DNA of 64,000 bases from Clostridium_AM sp900759715 (GCA_900759715.1 CAAEXF010000139.1:1-64000), one strand, 5' to 3'; positions 44,226 to 53,664 are shown, numbered from the stretch's first letter. Notes: a model not told the origin generated them from the sequence alone. Program-made: numbers and translations.

Positions 44226-45253
44226 TGCTTATTAGATCAAGAGCGCCTTTAAGAATAGGACTTGCAGGCGGAGGGACTGATGTCTCTCCTTATTGTGATA
44301 ATTTTGGAGGAGTTGTACTAAATGCAACAGTTAACATGTATGCTAATTGTACAATAGAGCCTACTAATGATGGGAAAGTTATTTTTGATGCAGTTGATAG
44401 AAATGAAAGGTTCGAATGTGAAGCAACAAACTTTATTGAAATCGATGATTTTCTACCATTACATAAGGGAGTATATAATAGGGTAGTAAAAGATTTCAAT
44501 AATGGTAACCCATTATCATTCAAAATGACAACATATTCTGATGCGCCAGCGGGAAGTGGTCTTGGTACATCATCAACAGTTGTAGTATCAATTTTAAAAG
44601 CATTTGAAGAATGGTTGAAGTTGCCTTTAGGTGAATATGATTTAGCAAGATTAGCTTATGAAATCGAAAGAAAAGATTTAAGTTTATCAGGTGGAAAACA
44701 GGATCAATATGCAGCTACTTTTGGTGGATTTAATTTTATTGAGTTTTATGACAATGATAGAGTTATTGTAAATCCGTTACGTATAAAAAATTGGATAAGA
44801 ACAGAGCTTGAAAGTTCAATTATTTTATATTATACAGGTCAATCTAGAGATAGTGCTAAGATAATTGATGAACAAATTAAAAATACGATATATAAGAAAA
44901 GTTCCTCTATTGAAGCTATGCACGAATTAAAGAAATCAGCTTATATTATGAAAGAAGCCGTTCTAAGAGGTGAATTTGGAAAGTTTGCTGAATGTTTAAT
45001 AATTGGTTGGGAAGCTAAAAAGAAGACTGCATCTGTAATTTCTAATCATAAAATTGAAGAAAGTTATGATTTAATTATGAGAAATGGGGGGCTAGCTGCC
45101 AAAGTATCAGGTGCTGGCGGTGGTGGCTTTATGATGGTTTATTGCGACCCTACTAAAAGGACAAACTTGATTAATATTTTAAATAAAACTGATGGAAAAG
45201 TTATGGAGATACAATTCACTGATAATGGAACTGAAGGTTGGATTATAGATTAA
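44225..45253 (+). CDS. hddA: D-glycero-alpha-D-manno-heptose 7-phosphate 1-kinase
   Basis: A 342-residue GHMP kinase. RAPLRIGLAGGGTDVSPY at the start and PAGSGLGTSSTVVVS (ATP loop) are hallmarks of HddA, which makes heptose-1,7-bisphosphate on the GDP-heptose route. LSGGKQDQYAATFGGFNF and KVSGAGGGGFMM complete the fold. It overlaps the previous gene by one base and precedes gmhA and hddC-gmhB, so all four activities for GDP-D-glycero-alpha-D-manno-heptose are adjacent. Confidence 0.92.
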   Translation: MLIRSRAPLRIGLAGGGTDVSPYCDNFGGVVLNATVNMYANCTIEPTNDGKVIFDAVDRNERFECEATNFIEIDDFLPLHKGVYNRVVKDFNNGNPLSFKMTTYSDAPAGSGLGTSSTVVVSILKAFEEWLKLPLGEYDLARLAYEIERKDLSLSGGKQDQYAATFGGFNFIEFYDNDRVIVNPLRIKNWIRTELESSIILYYTGQSRDSAKIIDEQIKNTIYKKSSSIEAMHELKKSAYIMKEAVLRGEFGKFAECLIIGWEAKKKTASVISNHKIEESYDLIMRNGGLAAKVSGAGGGGFMMVYCDPTKRTNLINILNKTDGKVMEIQFTDNGTEGWIID

Positions 45254-45264
45254 AGGAGCTTACC

Positions 45265-45918
45265 ATGAAAAATAGTAGTGAACAAATTTTGAAAAAATTA
45301 CTAATTAGGTATCCAGAATTAGAAATGCTACACGGCAACATTGAAAATGCAATTGATGTACTAACGAGTTGTTATAAAAACGGTGGAAAAGTATTAGTTT
45401 GTGGTAATGGTGGCAGTGCATCAGATTCAGAACATATTGTTGGTGAATTAATGAAAGGTTTTTTGCTACCAAGAAAACTAGAGTTAAAAGATCAAGAAAA
45501 AATAAGGGAAATGTTTTCTCAAGATGCTGAATACTTAATAAAGAATTTACAACAGGCTTTACCTACAATATCATTAGTTAGTCAAACATCATTACAAACA
45601 GCTTTTGCCAATGATAATGCGCCAGACTTAGCTTTTGCTCAACAAGTATTTGGATATGGAAATAAACAAGATGTACTTATGGCTATAAGCACTTCTGGGA
45701 ATTCAAAAAATGTTTTATATGCTTCACAAATAGCTAAATGTAAAGATATGAAAGTTATATCTCTTACAGGGAGTACAGGTGGAAAACTCAAAAATCTATC
45801 AGATGTTATAATAAATGTTCCTTCTAATGAAACATTTATTATACAAGAATACCATTTGCCAGTTTATCATGCTATATGTGCTTGCTTAGAAAATGAATTT
45901 TTTAGTTATGAGGATTAG
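45265..45918 (+). CDS. gmhA: Sedoheptulose-7-phosphate isomerase
   Basis: A 217-residue SIS-domain isomerase converting sedoheptulose-7-phosphate into heptose-7-phosphate. VCGNGGSASDSEHIVGELMK is the substrate/metal block; AISTSGNSKNVLYAS is the SIS loop; QEYHLPVYHAICACLE at the end carries the zinc and catalytic His residues. The frame is open from 45238, but AAAGGAG at 45252-45258 sets ATG 45265. First committed enzyme of heptose synthesis here. Confidence 0.94.
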   Translation: MKNSSEQILKKLLIRYPELEMLHGNIENAIDVLTSCYKNGGKVLVCGNGGSASDSEHIVGELMKGFLLPRKLELKDQEKIREMFSQDAEYLIKNLQQALPTISLVSQTSLQTAFANDNAPDLAFAQQVFGYGNKQDVLMAISTSGNSKNVLYASQIAKCKDMKVISLTGSTGGKLKNLSDVIINVPSNETFIIQEYHLPVYHAICACLENEFFSYED

Positions 45919-45927
45919 GAGGAGAAC

Positions 45928-47064
45928 ATGGAAGCAATTATTTTAGCAGGTGGATTTGGTACACGTCTATCACACATAGTTAAAGATGTACCAAAACCAA
46001 TGGCACCTGTAGCTAATCGTCCTTTTTTAGAATATATACTAGATTATTTAAAAGACAATGGAATAAAAAAAGTTGTTCTTGCAACAGGTTATAAGCATGA
46101 TATTATAAAAAATCACTTTGGTAATATTTATAATGGAATTAATATTTTATATTCAGTAGAAGATACGCCATTACTTACAGGAGGAGCAATTAAAAAGGCA
46201 CTCACAATGTGTAATAATAATAATGTATTTATTATTAATGGAGATACATATTTTGATGTGGATTTAAAGAAAATGAAAGATTTTCATAACTCAAATAATG
46301 CAGATATAACTGTTGCTACAAAATTAATGCATGATTTTGATCGGTATGGGACTGTTACTTTAAATAATGATAAAATTATGCAATTTAAAGAAAAAAGACA
46401 TATTAAAAAAGGTCTTATTAATGGAGGTATTTACCTTGTTAACAAAGATGTTCTAGTTAATGTAGAGGAAAATAAGTTTTCGTTTGAACAAGATATCATG
46501 GAAAAGAGAACTTCAGAATTAATTATTTATTCGTTTATAAGCGAAGGGTATTTTATTGATATAGGTATACCAGAGGATTATTATACAGCACAGAAACATT
46601 TTACAAAAAATAAAGCTCTCTTTTTAGATCGTGATGGAACTATAAATGTTGATATAGGACACTTGCATAAATCAGAAGAGTTAGTTTTTATTGAAGGTAT
46701 GCCTCAACTTATTAAAAAATATAATGAGTTGGGATATAAGGTTATTGTTATAACAAATCAAGCAGGAATTGCTAAGGGATATTATACTGAGGAAGATATG
46801 CATAACTTACATAATTTTATGAATGAACAATTGAAAGTAAAGTATGGTGCCAAAATTGATGCTTTTTATTTTTGCCCTCATCATCCAGATTTTACAGGAG
46901 AATGTAATTGCCGTAAGCCTAAGACTGGGTTGTTAGAACAGGCAATTAAAGATTTTAATATAGACATTTCACAGTCTTTATTAATAGGGGATAAACCTTG
47001 GGATATAGAATGTGGGGAAAGGCTAGGTGTTAAAAGTTATCGTGTTGAGGAAATTATCAAATAA
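45928..47064 (+). CDS. hddC-gmhB: HddC-GmhB fusion: heptose-1-P guanylyltransferase and heptose bisphosphatase
   Basis: A 378-residue fusion. Residues 1-225 are a nucleotidyltransferase (ILAGGFGTRLSHIVKDVPKP, FIINGDTYFDVD, GGIYLVNKD) of HddC type that makes GDP-heptose. Residues about 230-378 are a HAD phosphatase of GmhB type: LFLDRDGTINVD, VITNQAGIAKGYYT, the zinc-binding CPHHPDFTGECNCRKPKTG and LIGDKPWDIECG. Together with GmhA and HddA it completes GDP-D-glycero-alpha-D-manno-heptose synthesis. Fusion of the two steps is not the standard arrangement. RBS GGAGGAG. After the stop the same frame stays open for 50 further codons. Confidence 0.92.
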   Translation: MEAIILAGGFGTRLSHIVKDVPKPMAPVANRPFLEYILDYLKDNGIKKVVLATGYKHDIIKNHFGNIYNGINILYSVEDTPLLTGGAIKKALTMCNNNNVFIINGDTYFDVDLKKMKDFHNSNNADITVATKLMHDFDRYGTVTLNNDKIMQFKEKRHIKKGLINGGIYLVNKDVLVNVEENKFSFEQDIMEKRTSELIIYSFISEGYFIDIGIPEDYYTAQKHFTKNKALFLDRDGTINVDIGHLHKSEELVFIEGMPQLIKKYNELGYKVIVITNQAGIAKGYYTEEDMHNLHNFMNEQLKVKYGAKIDAFYFCPHHPDFTGECNCRKPKTGLLEQAIKDFNIDISQSLLIGDKPWDIECGERLGVKSYRVEEIIK

Positions 47065-47225
47065 TTTAAGTACAAAAAATATATTGATAATTCAGACGAC
47101 ATCTCAGTTACCGATAATACTATTTATATATCTAAATCAGGAAAATCACAGGATATTAAAGATATTATAAAGAAAAACAAAAAAATTTACAATTTGAGTA
47201 AAACATTAAGGAGATAATATATTTT

Positions 47226-49025
47226 ATGAAAGAATGTTCATTTGGGAAAGTAAGAAATTATTATGATGACAATAGAGTGCCAATTTTAGGTGTTGCAATA
47301 ATTTCTATTATATCAGTAATTTGGCTATCAAATTCAACTGCAAATGTACCGATAATGGATTATTGGCGAGATATCAATGAACTAACCGAAAAAGTTTTTA
47401 GAGGAGAATTTTCATTTAATGATATGTGGACCTCATTAGCGGGACATAGAGGGGGATTTGCTTATTTATTTATAGCACTTAATATACGGTATTTAGGAAT
47501 GAATACTTTAATAGGTATATATTTGGGTTTATTTGTAAATATAATAACAAGTATATTATTATATATATATTATAAGAAAAAAGTATTATGCTTAGAAAAA
47601 AATGAAAAACTAAAGAAAATTTTATTTCTATTAGTTCCTATTGCATTATTTAGTTTTAATCAATGGGAAATATATACTCTTGCGTTTTCATTCTCTTTTG
47701 CTTTAAGAAGATTACTGTATTTTATAACATTTTTAATAATTGAGAAAATTATTTTAAAGTACGATAGTATAAAAAAATACATGTTTGAAATTTTAATATA
47801 TTTGTTAGTAATTATGTTATTTATGAGTGGTGGATATTTGCCAGCTTTTATTGGATCTATTCTCTTCTGTTTTATTATAAATACAGTATTGAATTTTAAA
47901 CAAAGTAAGAAGATTTCTAAGCAATACTTAATAATAACATGTGTGATGATTTTGGGATTAATAATATATATGAAGGATCTTGCAGGAATATCTGAAAATG
48001 GACAATCTATAATGAATTTAGTTAAAGGTATTTTTAATGGTTCATTATTTAAAGGTATTTTTATCATGTTAGGTTCTAGTGTAATTGATAGTCTCTCTGG
48101 AGATAAATTTGGTACTATAAGAGTATTCGTTAGCAGTGGGTTTATAGTGTTTTTAATATATTTATTATCATTATGGATATATTTTTCAAAAAAAATGTGG
48201 GAAAGGACATATATACCTTTATTTCTAATGGCATATACAGGAATAAATATTATAGTTATTTATTATGCACGTTCTGGTATACATGGAATTGAATATTTAA
48301 GTTCATCAAGATACAGCTGTGAAACTATATTGGGAGTAATTGGAGTTATGCATATTTTAATTGAGCATGTACTAACTACCGATTTTAAATTTATAAAAGA
48401 GAAAAGGAAGGCATTTATTTTATGCATAGCTAGTATAATGTCGTTACTGATACTAATAACAACATTATTATCATCATATGCTGAAGAGTTTTTATTTGCA
48501 TCGTATAGGAAAAATTATCAAAACACTCTTGTTGATATGATGTTGAACATCGATGACTACACTGATGCTGAATTATCAGTATTTCAGGCAAATAAACCTG
48601 AACAGGTAAGAAACGGTATATATTTAATGAAAAAGTATAAATTAGGTGTATTTAGAAATTTTGATAATGAAAAATATTCACAAATTATTGGAAGCACACT
48701 AGAAAAATCAAAAAAAATATCAGGAATTTGGAATGATGGGTGGTTAGCAAAAGAAAGTAAAATAAAAATAGCTACTAGGCAAGATGGTAAAATTTTCATT
48801 AAAGGCTATTATCCATTTGAAATAACCGATAGCTTAACAGTTACAATTTATGTTAATGATATCGCACATAAATTTAAAATAGATCAACAGAATTTTAATT
48901 TAGAAGTTTCTGCACCTAAAAATGATATAGTTACACTTAAATTTTATTGTGATTTTGAACAACAGGCTAGTAAATTAGATTCTCGTATGGTTACATTTAT
49001 TTTAAATAGACTGGAAGCTAAGTAA
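47226..49025 (+). CDS. GT-C-like integral membrane protein with shared C-terminal domain
   Basis: A 599-residue protein. About ten membrane helices fill residues 15-420. The first outer loop after helix 1 has ANVPIMDYWRDINELTEKVF and SLAGHRGG, the acidic/aromatic pattern of GT-C glycosyltransferases that use polyprenyl-phosphate sugars. The last 100 residues (about 500-599) are soluble and outside: KIFIKGYYPFEITDSLTV, FKIDQQNFNLEVSAPKNDIV, RMVTFIL. They match the C-terminus of the GT2 protein at 39306-40313. It may decorate exported glycan, perhaps with the GtrB/GtrA pair at 52.7-54.1 kb. No specific substrate can be named. Confidence 0.7.
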   Translation: MKECSFGKVRNYYDDNRVPILGVAIISIISVIWLSNSTANVPIMDYWRDINELTEKVFRGEFSFNDMWTSLAGHRGGFAYLFIALNIRYLGMNTLIGIYLGLFVNIITSILLYIYYKKKVLCLEKNEKLKKILFLLVPIALFSFNQWEIYTLAFSFSFALRRLLYFITFLIIEKIILKYDSIKKYMFEILIYLLVIMLFMSGGYLPAFIGSILFCFIINTVLNFKQSKKISKQYLIITCVMILGLIIYMKDLAGISENGQSIMNLVKGIFNGSLFKGIFIMLGSSVIDSLSGDKFGTIRVFVSSGFIVFLIYLLSLWIYFSKKMWERTYIPLFLMAYTGINIIVIYYARSGIHGIEYLSSSRYSCETILGVIGVMHILIEHVLTTDFKFIKEKRKAFILCIASIMSLLILITTLLSSYAEEFLFASYRKNYQNTLVDMMLNIDDYTDAELSVFQANKPEQVRNGIYLMKKYKLGVFRNFDNEKYSQIIGSTLEKSKKISGIWNDGWLAKESKIKIATRQDGKIFIKGYYPFEITDSLTVTIYVNDIAHKFKIDQQNFNLEVSAPKNDIVTLKFYCDFEQQASKLDSRMVTFILNRLEAK

Positions 49026-49315
49026 AATAAAAAACTAAACATGGTTTGCTTAATTGTTAGAATTTTATCTCCATAATTATGTAAGAAACAGTTCTTAAAA
49101 GAATGTATAGCATAAGATAGAATTTTAGCTTAGTTTCTTTTTTATATTTAGAGTAAAAATATTAATATAGTTTTAGTTGAAATGTTGTTTTGAATTTTGC
49201 CTACTATGTCAAATTCCTTATCGATTTCATGACATACGTATTCAATTATTGAATAATAAATAATATTTTTTTTAATCAGCAGAATAAAAATTTTAAATAA
49301 TAAAGGGATGATTTT

Positions 49316-50416
49316 ATGAAAATAATGCCTAATAGGCTCGATAGAGGTTTTTTTCAATATCAAAAAGAATTTGAGGATAAGGCACTAGAAGTGTTACGTT
49401 CTGGTTGGTATGTTCTTGGAAAAGAAGTTTCTTCTTTTGAAGAAGAATTTGCTAGATATACAGGAGCTAAACATTGCATAGGTCTTGGAAATGGTCTTGA
49501 CGCACTTTGGATTGCTTTTAGGGTATTAGGAATAGGAAAAGGTGATGAAGTTATCGTACAGGGGAATACGTATATAGCAAGCGTTATGGGAATTACAATC
49601 AATGAGGCTACCCCTGTATTTGTAGAACCCGATATTTATAACAACATTGATTCTGAAGAAATAGAAGAGAAAATTACTGATAAAACAAAGGCTATTTTAG
49701 TAGTACATTTATATGGACAATGCTCACAAATGTCTAAGATTATGTCAATCGCGAAAAAACATAATTTACGTGTAGTTGAAGATTGTGCTCAATCTCATGG
49801 TGCAATGGAAAATGGTCAACAATGTGGTACTTTTGGAGATATAGGTTGTTTTAGTTTTTATCCATCTAAAAATCTAGGAGCTTTTGGTGAAGGTGGTGCT
49901 ATAACTACTAACGATGATGATTTAGCTAGTAAAGTTAAAATATTTAGAAATTATGGAAGTGAAAAGCGTTATCATAATATAGTTGTTGGAACTAATTCAA
50001 GACTTGATGAAATACAGGCTGGACTTTTGAGAGTTAGGTTATCTCATCTAGATGACATTACTAAAGAACGCCATAAGATTTGTAGTACATATTTAAATGA
50101 AATTAAAAATAAAAATATAGAATTACCACAAGTTTGTAATGGAGTTACAACAGTTTGGCATCAATTTGTTATAAAAGTTAAAAATAGACAAGCTTTAATT
50201 AATTATTTAAATGAAAGAGAAATAGGAACTATAATTCACTATCCAATACCGCCACATTTAGCAGAGGCATATGAATATTTAGAAGTGTCACGGGGAAGTT
50301 TGCCAATAACAGAAAGCTACGCTGAAGAGGTGTTATCATTGCCATTATATAATGGTATGACTTCAAAAGAGGTAGATTACGTTATAGATGCAATTAATTC
50401 TTGGGATGGAAAATAA
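49316..50416 (+). CDS. fdtB: DegT/DnrJ aminotransferase, FdtB/QdtB-like
   Basis: A 366-residue PLP enzyme of the sugar aminotransferase (AHBA synthase) family. VEDCAQSHGAM and SFYPSKNLGAFGEGGAI hold the PLP Asp and Lys; RLDEIQAGLLRVRL and GTIIHYPIPPH are family blocks. With RmlA/RmlB and the FdtA-like protein at 52245-52649 it is expected to aminate a dTDP-3-keto-6-deoxyhexose to dTDP-3-amino-3,6-dideoxyhexose. RBS AAAGGGATGA. Fuc3N versus Qui3N cannot be decided. Confidence 0.82.
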   Translation: MKIMPNRLDRGFFQYQKEFEDKALEVLRSGWYVLGKEVSSFEEEFARYTGAKHCIGLGNGLDALWIAFRVLGIGKGDEVIVQGNTYIASVMGITINEATPVFVEPDIYNNIDSEEIEEKITDKTKAILVVHLYGQCSQMSKIMSIAKKHNLRVVEDCAQSHGAMENGQQCGTFGDIGCFSFYPSKNLGAFGEGGAITTNDDDLASKVKIFRNYGSEKRYHNIVVGTNSRLDEIQAGLLRVRLSHLDDITKERHKICSTYLNEIKNKNIELPQVCNGVTTVWHQFVIKVKNRQALINYLNEREIGTIIHYPIPPHLAEAYEYLEVSRGSLPITESYAEEVLSLPLYNGMTSKEVDYVIDAINSWDGK

Positions 50417-50585
50417 GATAGATTAAGAATATTACACAAAAAGGATAATATATGTTTGAGTAGATGAAAGATTCAAGGATAAATATATATTAAGTATTTT
50501 AATTTTATTTATGGTTTTAGTTTTATAATTAATAAAAGAATTAAGTTAGTATGTACATATTATATTGAAACAAGAAGGTGAGTGC

Positions 50586-51578
50586 TTGAGTAAATATACT
50601 GTAGTGGAATTTACAGAAGAAAAGTCAGATATATGGGATAAGTTTGTAATAGAGAATTCAATTAATGGTACGTTTTTGCAAACAAGGAATTTTTTAAATT
50701 ACCATCCTAAGGAAAGATTTGTGGATAATTCATTATTAATTTATAAAGGAACTGATACCTTAGTTGCAGTTATACCTGCATGTATCGAAAAAATATTAGA
50801 AGGAAATGTTTTTTACTCTCACAAAGGAAGTACTTTTGGTGGAATAATAATTGGTAGTAAATTCAATAAAATAAATGATATAATAGGGATTTTAGATAGC
50901 TTTCAAGAATATGTTAACAATAAAAGATTTGTTAAAGTTATTTTGAAAAATTTATCAAGATTATTTTCAAGAGATAATATTGAATTATTAGAATATGTAC
51001 TATTTAATAAAGGGTATAAAAGTTATGATGAATTATCTCTATATATTGATTATAAGAAGTATAAAAATGATATTATTTTAAACTTTAATAGTAAAACTAG
51101 AAATATTCATAGAAAAGCTGAGAAAAATAATTTTATATTTAAAGAATTAAAGTACGAAGATGAAATTAAAGAATTTTATTTAGTATTGGAAGATAATCTT
51201 AAAAAATTTAATATAAAACCAATACACACTTTAAACGAATTAATTGATTTTAGATTTAAAAGGCTAAAAGACATTGTAACATTCTACGGCTTATATTATG
51301 AAGATAAAATGGTTGCTGGTACTATGCTTTTTAAGTTTAATGAAGATATTATTCATACCCAATACTTGGCTGCAATACAAGAATATTTATATTTAAATCC
51401 TATGAATTATTTATATTATTCTATAATTAAGGAAGCTAGGGAGTTAGGATATAATTATTTATCATGGGGAATATCTACAGAAAACTGTGGGAAAATCTTA
51501 AACAATAATTTAGCTAATTTTAAAGAATCTTTTGGGAGTAGTTATTCAATTAATAGAACCTACTATAAAGCTTTGTAA
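50586..51578 (+). CDS. FemAB/GNAT-like acyl- or aminoacyltransferase
   Basis: A 330-residue cytosolic protein. The C-terminal half has a GNAT fold as in FemAB-like enzymes: FYGLYYEDKMVAGTMLFKF, then HTQYLAA, LYYSIIKEARELGYNYLSWG and NNLANFKESFGSSYSI. Such proteins acylate amino sugars or peptidoglycan stems. Between the sugar aminotransferase and an acyltransferase gene, it may acylate the amino group of the 3-amino sugar. The frame is open from 50565, but AAGAAGGTGAG at 50572-50582 favours the TTG at 50586. Confidence 0.65.
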   Translation: MSKYTVVEFTEEKSDIWDKFVIENSINGTFLQTRNFLNYHPKERFVDNSLLIYKGTDTLVAVIPACIEKILEGNVFYSHKGSTFGGIIIGSKFNKINDIIGILDSFQEYVNNKRFVKVILKNLSRLFSRDNIELLEYVLFNKGYKSYDELSLYIDYKKYKNDIILNFNSKTRNIHRKAEKNNFIFKELKYEDEIKEFYLVLEDNLKKFNIKPIHTLNELIDFRFKRLKDIVTFYGLYYEDKMVAGTMLFKFNEDIIHTQYLAAIQEYLYLNPMNYLYYSIIKEARELGYNYLSWGISTENCGKILNNNLANFKESFGSSYSINRTYYKAL

Positions 51579-51605
51579 ATATTTAGCGAAGAAAGAAGTG
51601 ATTAT

Positions 51606-52121
51606 ATGAATGTATTAAATTACATTGATGAATATATATATGAGTTTCTTAATAAAAATATTGATATTATGCCAATGAGATTAAAAAAATTGATAGCTTT
51701 TTTTTATACAGATGCACGGATAAGAAAAAAATACTTAAATGAATTAGGCGTGAAAATGGGAAATAACACATTCTCAAACTTAGGATTTAAAATAACAGTT
51801 TCAGGAGATTGCAATGAAAAATATCAGATAGAGATTGGTGATAATGTTTCTATTGCACCTAATGTAACTATAATAGCAGACTCTTGTGCCAATAATGGAG
51901 TTGAGATAAATCAAATTAAATATGTGAAAGAAAAACTTACTATAAACAAAAAAGTGATTGTTGAAGATGAAGTCTGGCTTGGAGCTAATGTTACAATTTT
52001 GCCTGGAGTACGAATAGGAAGATGTTCTATAATAGGTGCAGGTAGTGTTGTGGTAGATGATGTTGAGGAATATTCAATATATGTTGGAGTACCAGCTAAA
52101 AAAATTAGAAATCTTAGATAA
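51606..52121 (+). CDS. Hexapeptide-repeat acyltransferase
   Basis: A 171-residue protein with a left-handed beta-helix acyltransferase domain over about residues 75-165: IEIGDNVSIAPNVTI, EVWLGANVTILPGVRIGR, CSIIGAGSVV and YVGVPAKKIR. The N-terminal 60 residues are helical. It belongs with maltose O-acetyltransferase-type and sugar N-acetyltransferases. Next to FdtB- and FdtA-like genes it could be the N-acetyltransferase (FdtC/QdtC role), though it is shorter than those enzymes. O-acetylation of the glycan is the alternative. RBS GAAGAAAGAAGTGA. Confidence 0.78.
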   Translation: MNVLNYIDEYIYEFLNKNIDIMPMRLKKLIAFFYTDARIRKKYLNELGVKMGNNTFSNLGFKITVSGDCNEKYQIEIGDNVSIAPNVTIIADSCANNGVEINQIKYVKEKLTINKKVIVEDEVWLGANVTILPGVRIGRCSIIGAGSVVVDDVEEYSIYVGVPAKKIRNLR

Positions 52122-52244
52122 AATAAGTGCTATTGGTTTTTATGAAAAATGTGATTTTATTTTTGAGGTGAATTTAAACAACCAATTAAATTACAAGGTC
52201 AGCTTAAAAATTTAAGTGATATGGAATTTTAAAGGAGAATTATT

Positions 52245-52649
52245 ATGCAAATAGATAGACATAAGATGATAGAATTTAAACAAAATGGTGATGATAGAGG
52301 AAAGCTTGTCGTAGTAGAGGGAATGAATGATATTCCTTTTGATATAAAAAGAATATTTTATATTTATGGTTCCGATACTACAGTTGTTCGTGGTCAGCAT
52401 GCAAATAGAAGAAGTGAATTCGTATTAATTAATGTGTGTGGCTCATCTAAGGTAAGGGTAACAGATGGAAGAAAAGATGAAATATTTATGTTAGACAAGC
52501 CTCATACAGGAATATATATTCCTAAAATGTTATGGAAGGATATGTATGATTTTTCAGAAGATAGTATACTTTTAGTATTAGCAAGTGAAGCATATGACAG
52601 TTCAGAGTATATAAGAGATTTTAATGAATACATAAAGGAAGTAAAGTAA
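52245..52649 (+). CDS. fdtA: FdtA/QdtA-like dTDP-sugar 3,4-ketoisomerase (WxcM-like cupin)
   Basis: A 134-residue cupin. GDDRGKLVVVEG, IPFDIKRIFYI, VVRGQHANRRSEFVLI and MLWKDMYDFSEDSILLVLAS follow the FdtA/QdtA family, which turns dTDP-4-keto-6-deoxyglucose into a 3-keto isomer for amination. Of the two active-site His in the RGxHAH motif, the first is present (His52) and the second is Asn54, so activity or product could differ. RBS AAAGGAG at 52231-52237. It lies one base before the GtrB-like gene. Confidence 0.8.
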   Translation: MQIDRHKMIEFKQNGDDRGKLVVVEGMNDIPFDIKRIFYIYGSDTTVVRGQHANRRSEFVLINVCGSSKVRVTDGRKDEIFMLDKPHTGIYIPKMLWKDMYDFSEDSILLVLASEAYDSSEYIRDFNEYIKEVK

Positions 52650-52650
52650 A

Positions 52651-53664
52651 ATGCCTAAAATATCAATAATAATTCCAGTATATTATAATGAACATAATCT
52701 TCAACCTCTATATAAGGATTTGCAAGAGAAAGTCTTGTGCAAACTTGATGAATATGAGATAGTGATGGTTGATGATGGTTCTGGAGATGACTCTTGGATT
52801 GAGATGGAAAAGTTAGCGGAAATTGATAAGAATATTAAATTGATTAAATTATCAAGAAATTTTGGATCACATTCAGCTATATTAGCAGGATATTTAAATT
52901 GTTCTGGAGATTGTGCAGTAATTAAAGCGGCAGATTTGCAAGAACCATCGCAATTAATCCTAGACATGTTTGAAAGTTGGAAAAAAGGTAACAAAGTAGT
53001 TTTAGCAGTACGTTCTGATAGAGAGGAAGGATTTTCTCAAGAAATGTTTTCTAACACTTATTATTGGTTAATTAGAAAATTTGTAATCAAAACTATGCCT
53101 AAAGGGGGATTTGATTGCTTTTTGATAGATAGAAAGGTAATTGAAGTTCTACGTTTATTAGATGAGAAAAATTCTGCCATTACTCTACAAATTTTGTGGT
53201 CCGGATTTAAAACGGATAAGATTTATTATGTGAGAAAAGCAAGAGAAATTGGCAAATCTCGTTGGACATTATCTAAAAAAATAAAATTAGTTATAGACTC
53301 AATGATGGGATTTTCATATTTTCCTATTAAGTTTATTTCTGGAGTAGGTGCATTTATTTTTATAGGTACATCTATTTATGCTCTATATCTACTAATATCA
53401 AGTTTAATATTTGGAGTATCTGTGCCTGGTTTTGCTACACTTGCCATATTAATTTTAATTGCATTTGGAACAATTATGTTAACCCTTGGTATTTTGGGAG
53501 AATATATATGGCGAGGATTTGATGCAGCCAGAAATAGACCGCCTTATATAATTGATGAAATGGTTGAAGAAAAAAGTGAGACAATTAATGAAAAAGATGA
53601 GATATTTGGTGATGAATGTAAGATAACTAATGAGGCAATCAGTAATTTAACTTTCAAACAATAA
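52651..53664 (+). CDS. gtrB: GtrB-like polyprenyl-phosphate glycosyltransferase
   Basis: A 337-residue GT2 of the DPM1/GtrB type: catalytic domain 1-225 (ISIIIPVYYNEHNLQPLYKD, EIVMVDDGSGDDSW, KLSRNFGSHSAILAGYL, KAADLQEPSQLI), then two membrane helices (about 230-295) and a charged tail. It is predicted to transfer a sugar from a nucleotide donor to undecaprenyl phosphate on the inner face. A GtrA flippase-like gene follows 84 bases later, and a GT-C-like gene lies at 47.2 kb, so a three-part glycan-decoration system is possible. Confidence 0.85.
   Translation: MPKISIIIPVYYNEHNLQPLYKDLQEKVLCKLDEYEIVMVDDGSGDDSWIEMEKLAEIDKNIKLIKLSRNFGSHSAILAGYLNCSGDCAVIKAADLQEPSQLILDMFESWKKGNKVVLAVRSDREEGFSQEMFSNTYYWLIRKFVIKTMPKGGFDCFLIDRKVIEVLRLLDEKNSAITLQILWSGFKTDKIYYVRKAREIGKSRWTLSKKIKLVIDSMMGFSYFPIKFISGVGAFIFIGTSIYALYLLISSLIFGVSVPGFATLAILILIAFGTIMLTLGILGEYIWRGFDAARNRPPYIIDEMVEEKSETINEKDEIFGDECKITNEAISNLTFKQ

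Noticed and set aside
49148..49363. Minus-strand open frame between the GT-C-like and aminotransferase genes
   Set aside because: Runs into the aminotransferase coding start, is Ile/Lys-rich and shows no start signals.
52122..52244. Possible gene remnant before the FdtA-like gene
   Set aside because: One frame reads FKQPIKLQGQLKNLSDMEF before a stop, but it is too short and unmatched to support a call.
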